The position numbers were made by a program, and so were the translations under genes. Positions 15,501 to 18,646 of a DNA stretch of 18,646 bases are shown here, in pieces. Location: contig JAAOYH010000002.1 of NCBI GenBank assembly GCA_018221245.1, positions 1 through 18,646 on the forward strand, in the 5' to 3' direction. The notes under the pieces were generated by a model, which worked only from the letters and a program-made list of their open reading frames with translations, made no database searches and had not been told where the DNA came from. Position 1 is the stretch's first letter. Each line of letters opens with the position of its first letter. The DNA is from Candidatus Woesearchaeota archaeon. GTDB lineage: Archaea > Nanobdellota > Nanobdellia > Woesearchaeales > UBA525.

Positions 15501-16533
15501 CGAGAATGTCCCTGTAGAGTTGCTTTTCACCTCCGGAGACCCAGATGACCCCTTCGGGAGAAAATTACAGTTCTATGAAGTCAAAAATATGAAAACTGAA
15601 AATGACTTACTTGATGTGATAATCAAGGATGCTCCCGAATATATGGAGGTAAGAGATGGAGTGGATGCAGTTTTTGAGAAAGACGGAGATGAGATACCTG
15701 CACCGAACCTCTCAATAGTCAAGAGAGACGGCGAACTAGTATGGACAAAAGACCCTCAAGAAACACCATTCTGTGGTATCTACAAGACGGATCATCATAT
15801 ATGCGTCAACATCAAGAGTAGGAACCAGAAGATAAGGTTCGCACTACATCTGGAGGACGAGAAACCCCCAGATCCAATACCAACTAAAGGGCTTTGTGTA
15901 GAGAGCCTGGGAAGCTATATTAAGACGATATTTGCGGGTTCAACAAGCAGTGACATAAGCTACTACAGGGTTGCGTGCAGAGAATTCGGAATAATGGTGC
16001 AACCAGACTCGACAAAGTTCACCCAGATTTTAGGAAGAGCTAATGACGAGCCCATCAAAGAAGGCTTGAATCTGAAGCTAGAAGAATGCTTCAGTGCAGG
16101 AAATAGCTTCTCACTAAGAAGTATAAGAGATCTCATCAATATGGTTGATGATGATAAGTACGCAGATATCTCCCCAGACAAAAGATACATGGTGACCCTG
16201 ACGCCCTATGATATATCTGGCAACGTAGGAAACGAAGTCCATATCATGGTGAAGAGTTTCGACGAAAAAATCAATGATGAGGATGACGTTTGGAGCCAAT
16301 GGTTAGGCGAAGAGCTTGGTATCGACCTTCCACCTATTGTTGGAGACATTTTTGATCAAACAGGATGGTATCTTTTCATCAACGCCATTATTGAGATTGC
16401 AACAGGAGAGACAATAGAAGAGCACGTAGCTGAACAGTTCATGGAGAAATACTATTGGGAGACTGAAGGAATAGAATGTGGCTATAATTCTGGAGCTACT
16501 AACCCCAACGTCTATAGCGTAGCGCCACCATAG
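12529..16533 (+). CDS. Membrane-anchored protein with amidase_2-like, M23-like and SLT lytic transglycosylase-like domains (1334 aa)
   Basis: Leader MNKKGDVFMLGLDILFFVAI has the K-G-D junction; helix about 9-28. A helical segment follows (about 40-150). Residues about 215-390 resemble amidase_2/PGRP (SVHYVIDQQGIITQLVPEDQ; later HFHYEKIMPGPAL). Residues about 443-560 resemble M23/LytM: H467-x3-D471 in HDGLDFGG, YSHMS, and THLDIKIYE, where the canonical H-x-H is H548-L-D550. Residues about 650-830 resemble SLT lytic transglycosylase: AKES with E672, GYAGLGQIG and ASYNAGAGN. A Cys-rich insert (about 704-725) sits inside this domain. The last 500 residues are unassigned, partly Ig-like (YDISGNVGNE). 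These folds cut bacterial murein, which archaea lack, so targets may be bacterial walls or other envelope glycans; that is inference. ATGA-coupled to the upstream gene. Confidence 0.9.
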   Translation: MNKKGDVFMLGLDILFFVAIVLIFAIIVGEFKMENPDEPLGSRQIALLHTYALSEEMLHYIDVSARFAAYEALERMFKNAGVSLVDSECGTYATYQSWTSLGKRCFPTEEDIRTTYQNEIAKALRARLNYPGMPRNIDYDITAERDNQILKIIGLTEDEITLPIAYAQDDHQVSLDAELARASGVQGSLYSFSVDSNIKGVQLKPSPNKRPRLGPTTNIVITTTGTGSAGEAINAYQQGLTSVHYVIDQQGIITQLVPEDQRANAFADCVDRDGNQVCTKEDPDDGAIVIALVNSGVIREPVKDQCEEGVKLAPFQWCRTDPFSGQCPNIDYRAEHCWDSYPANQRTALKFLTVDIAKRQGIQPSPNTIFYEEHFHYEKIMPGPALAELDRSPKDWYNDIFMKDMIKWTNDPNFVPGKEGSGGDTINNLNTQGTGMTISLPVRDPRVTSCYGDRKIMKQGKLEDDFHDGLDFGGKQDVFPIASGTVVRACKDVSSCGDLGKHVFIRHDQGLYSKYSHMSQIDVNQNDIVTPNKRIGITGNTGSSSATHLDIKIYESIEDSNKREGGSNPLCFFSSDQLSQLEKDDQAESCLEEVDAANKFTRSSPQLQEDCEGIEPLFSAPPCGFISMTSSNEDLEITRGRLTDLGLVGQLQKESDKNGLDWRLVLSLIAKESVGEPTIVNSAGYAGLGQIGVPACTDLVRWGTWDTNCNKECECSGTNTFCYAISLEGCEGDPRIDPVKSIKGIPVYLKNQIDQFSGPDATRFGLASYNAGAGNIKKAMNDAKSSPKHNPTWEETIPFLKSYMTVDKFDEVTNYVSEISEICIAQGCSIGTAYTASSCAGVKGKVKQYGTYSFRPSFSTEVTDSLVYLEATVKCAEDIYKRCNGKGVGAEEDTRECLRRNLLVCNNAGIEVTACEDPSGESAMNLQRFVQDCRDNKQSDCICSGDFKLTADEMRVRPRGETLYIMVDGNPVGDWVNQWATRYAETPEDDVENVPVELLFTSGDPDDPFGRKLQFYEVKNMKTENDLLDVIIKDAPEYMEVRDGVDAVFEKDGDEIPAPNLSIVKRDGELVWTKDPQETPFCGIYKTDHHICVNIKSRNQKIRFALHLEDEKPPDPIPTKGLCVESLGSYIKTIFAGSTSSDISYYRVACREFGIMVQPDSTKFTQILGRANDEPIKEGLNLKLEECFSAGNSFSLRSIRDLINMVDDDKYADISPDKRYMVTLTPYDISGNVGNEVHIMVKSFDEKINDEDDVWSQWLGEELGIDLPPIVGDIFDQTGWYLFINAIIEIATGETIEEHVAEQFMEKYYWETEGIECGYNSGATNPNVYSVAPP

Positions 16534-16556
16534 CACTGGACACGCCCCATAAACCC

Positions 16557-16562
16557 TTAAAA
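16557..16562 (+). promoter_or_regulatory. TATA-like box upstream of hef
   Basis: TTAAAA lies in the 53-base gap, centred about 27 bases before the ATG at 16587, which predicts a leaderless mRNA. No ribosome site of the GGAG or GGTG type lies at a useful distance. Weak by sequence alone but well placed. Confidence 0.5.
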
Positions 16563-16586
16563 GAGCGTTCTACTCCTGTCAAGGCG

Positions 16587-18646
16587 ATGGAGCTAGTCAA
16601 GTCAGTAGAGCCTAGGCGTTACCAAGAGACAATCTTCGCGCAGGCAACTCTCCATAACACCCTTGTCGTCCTCCCTACAGGCCTCGGCAAGACCATGATA
16701 GCAGTAATGCTCGCAGTCCACAGGCTCAAGCAGTACCCGAAGAGCAAGATTCTCATCCTGGCACCCACCAAACCGTTGGTGCAGCAGCATCACAAGACGT
16801 TCCAGGATTCCTTGAGCATTCCCGAGGACAAATACTCACTCTTCACCGGCGCGGTAAGGCCAGAGAAGCGCCAGGAGCAGTGGAAGAGCTCGCAGATAAT
16901 ATTCAGCACGCCGCAAGGTCTGGAGAACGACCTCCTAGGCAATAAGATATCCCTTGAGGATGTCTCTTTAGTGGTTTTTGACGAGGCCCACCGAGCCACA
17001 GGCGAGTACTCGTACGTATTCATAGCTAAACGCTACGAGAAGCAAGCCAAGTACCATCGAGTGCTGGGCCTGACTGCAAGCCCTGGTACCAACAAAGAGA
17101 GCATAACAGAGGTGTGCCAGAACATCCACATAGAGGAGATAGAGGTCAGATCAGCCGAGGACTCGGATGTCAGCCCGTACGTGCAAGAAATCGACATCCA
17201 ATGGGTCAAGGTCTCCCTCCCTGCAGAGTTCATCGCGGTGAGAAGACTACTGGAAAGCTGTTTCAATGAATGCATAACGCATCTCAAGAGCATAGAGGGC
17301 ATTAACCTAGAAGGGAAGTACGTCAACAAGAGGACATTACTATCACTTCAGGGGCAGCTTCAGGGAATGATTGCTCGCGGAGAAAAAGATTTTGAGATGA
17401 TGCGCGCAGTGAGTAAGGCTGCAGAAGCAATGAAGATCAACCACGCAAGAGAATTACTAGATACTCAGGGGATATACGCTCTACAGCAGTACTTTGGCAC
17501 CATGGCCCAGCAGGCAGAGAAGGGCCAGAGCAAAGCAGTGAAGAATCTCGTCTCTGATCCCAGGTGGAAGGCGGCAAAGATACGGACTTTGGCGTTGATA
17601 GATCAGAACATCGAGCATCCCAAGCTCAAAGAGCTGCAAAAAAGAGTGTTGCAACATACGCACGCCCAGAAAGATGTCAAGATGATAATATTCACGCAGT
17701 ACAGGGACCAGGCGGTCAAGATACAGTCAGCCATGGACCAGATTAACGTGATATCCAAGACATTCGTTGGCCAGGCCAAGAAAAATTCCACAGGAATGAG
17801 CCAGAAAGAACAGAAAGAAATTCTTGACGAATTTAGAAATGGAGAGTTCCCCTGTTTAATCGCAACTTCTGTCGCCGAAGAAGGTCTGGACATCCCCAGG
17901 GTGGATATCGTGATGTTCTACGAGCCCATTCCTTCTGCAATCAGGACTGTTCAAAGACGCGGTCGCACCGGCCGTGGAGAAAAGGGCAAGGTCATAGTGT
18001 TCATGACAGAGAATACTGCTGACGTAGGCTACAAATGGGCCGCTCACCACAAAGAGAAGAGGATGTACCGGGCAATCTCCGCTGTAAAAAAAGACTTCAA
18101 GACCTCACCGCAGGAGAAGAAGCAGAAGACGCTATTATCAGGATACTACGAGGAGAAACGCACCAATGCAAAGGAGCAGAACGGCACTTTGAAGGTGATA
18201 GGTGATTATAGAGAGAAAGGCAGTGCCGTAATGAAGACGCTCTTGGATAGAGAGGTCAATCTTGAATTACAGCAGCTTTCTGTTGGCGACTACCAGATAT
18301 CTGATAGGGTCGTGGTGGAGTACAAGACAGTACCCGATTTCGTGGACAGTATGCTAGATGGTAGGTTGTTATCTCAATTGAAGGCTCTCTCACAGTATCC
18401 CAAGCCAGTCATGATAATAGAAGGCGAGCAGGATATCTATTCTGTCAGAAGAATACACCCAAACGCAATCCAAGGGATGCTCTCAACTATCGCCGTGAGT
18501 TATGGGATACCTATTTTATGGACCAAAAATCCCAGGGAAACTGCGGGATTATTGATAGCTTTGGCAAAGAGAGAGCAGGTCGGCGGACAGGACTGGCAGT
18601 ACCACAGCCAGAAGCCTCTTACGGATAATGAATTGCAAGAGTACAT
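16587..18646 (+). CDS. hef: Hef, archaeal FANCM/XPF-type helicase-nuclease (3' partial)
   Basis: 686 codons are visible before the window ends. The N-terminal SF2 helicase has PRRYQ (9-13), Walker A LPTGLGKT (29-36), DEAH (132-135) and TASPGT (163-168). The helicase C-lobe has SVAEEGLDIP (428-437) and QRRGRTGR (456-463). An ERCC4/XPF nuclease domain follows: GDYQISDRVVVEYKTVPDF (567-585). Hef remodels and cuts stalled forks and branched DNA. The order and spacing fit the family; the C-terminal helix-hairpin-helix pair would lie beyond the window. The canonical E-R-K-x3-D nuclease motif reads E578-Y-K580-x3-D584, with tyrosine for arginine. The ATG at 16587 is the first in frame and fits a leaderless start. 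The gene has its own promoter and is probably unrelated in function to the upstream cluster. Confidence 0.95.
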   Translation, partial: MELVKSVEPRRYQETIFAQATLHNTLVVLPTGLGKTMIAVMLAVHRLKQYPKSKILILAPTKPLVQQHHKTFQDSLSIPEDKYSLFTGAVRPEKRQEQWKSSQIIFSTPQGLENDLLGNKISLEDVSLVVFDEAHRATGEYSYVFIAKRYEKQAKYHRVLGLTASPGTNKESITEVCQNIHIEEIEVRSAEDSDVSPYVQEIDIQWVKVSLPAEFIAVRRLLESCFNECITHLKSIEGINLEGKYVNKRTLLSLQGQLQGMIARGEKDFEMMRAVSKAAEAMKINHARELLDTQGIYALQQYFGTMAQQAEKGQSKAVKNLVSDPRWKAAKIRTLALIDQNIEHPKLKELQKRVLQHTHAQKDVKMIIFTQYRDQAVKIQSAMDQINVISKTFVGQAKKNSTGMSQKEQKEILDEFRNGEFPCLIATSVAEEGLDIPRVDIVMFYEPIPSAIRTVQRRGRTGRGEKGKVIVFMTENTADVGYKWAAHHKEKRMYRAISAVKKDFKTSPQEKKQKTLLSGYYEEKRTNAKEQNGTLKVIGDYREKGSAVMKTLLDREVNLELQQLSVGDYQISDRVVVEYKTVPDFVDSMLDGRLLSQLKALSQYPKPVMIIEGEQDIYSVRRIHPNAIQGMLSTIAVSYGIPILWTKNPRETAGLLIALAKREQVGGQDWQYHSQKPLTDNELQEY

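Noticed and set aside
12529..16533. VirB1-like protein of a type IV secretion system
   Set aside because: An SLT domain alone is typical of VirB1, but no VirB4, VirD4 or other secretion ATPase is present, and the anchor is of prepilin type.

Overview
The window looks like a piece of an archaeal chromosome, most likely from a small-genome DPANN-type lineage (the lineage is inference). Three things point to archaea: an Hef/FANCM-type helicase-nuclease gene at the right end, TATA-box promoters placed for leaderless or nearly leaderless transcripts, and a long run of proteins with archaeal prepilin-like (class III) N-termini. All genes lie on the + strand, and no gap between genes exceeds about 115 bases. 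I see no tRNA, rRNA, CRISPR array or insertion sequence.

Layout. (1) 1-2136: 3' part of a large surface protein with 21 cysteine-rich repeats, one transmembrane helix and a charged cytoplasmic tail. (2) 2099-7026: nine genes, mostly joined by ATGA stop/start overlaps, each encoding a small to medium protein with a short N-terminal [K/R]-G-type motif and one hydrophobic helix. They include a tandem paralogous pair (4868-6705) and three very short proteins of 40, 51 and 47 residues. (3) A promoter with a perfect 6+6 inverted repeat (7033-7060), then four genes (7098-10479), three of which share a C...C...C...C...CC domain after the helix. (4) A second promoter (10564-10571), then four coupled genes (10594-16533). 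The last encodes a 1334-residue membrane-anchored protein with three peptidoglycan-hydrolase-like domains in a row: amidase_2-like, M23 peptidase-like and SLT lytic transglycosylase-like. (5) A third promoter and hef (16587 to window end), truncated before its C-terminal HhH region.

How it may fit together (inference). Seventeen consecutive genes encode proteins that look like minor pilins or pseudopilins: a short basic segment, usually a glycine after K/R, a polar residue, then a helix, with the remainder outside the cell. Such a concentration, in coupled cistrons and ending in a wall-lytic-like protein, suggests one multi-subunit cell-surface assembly. Archaea make no murein, so murein-hydrolase folds suggest either contact with or attack on bacterial cells, or reuse of the folds for binding glycans or archaeal envelope. 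The catalytic residues are mixed. The SLT glutamate is present, the M23 site has one altered histidine, and the amidase site is largely lost. The assembly ATPase, platform protein and prepilin peptidase are not in this window.
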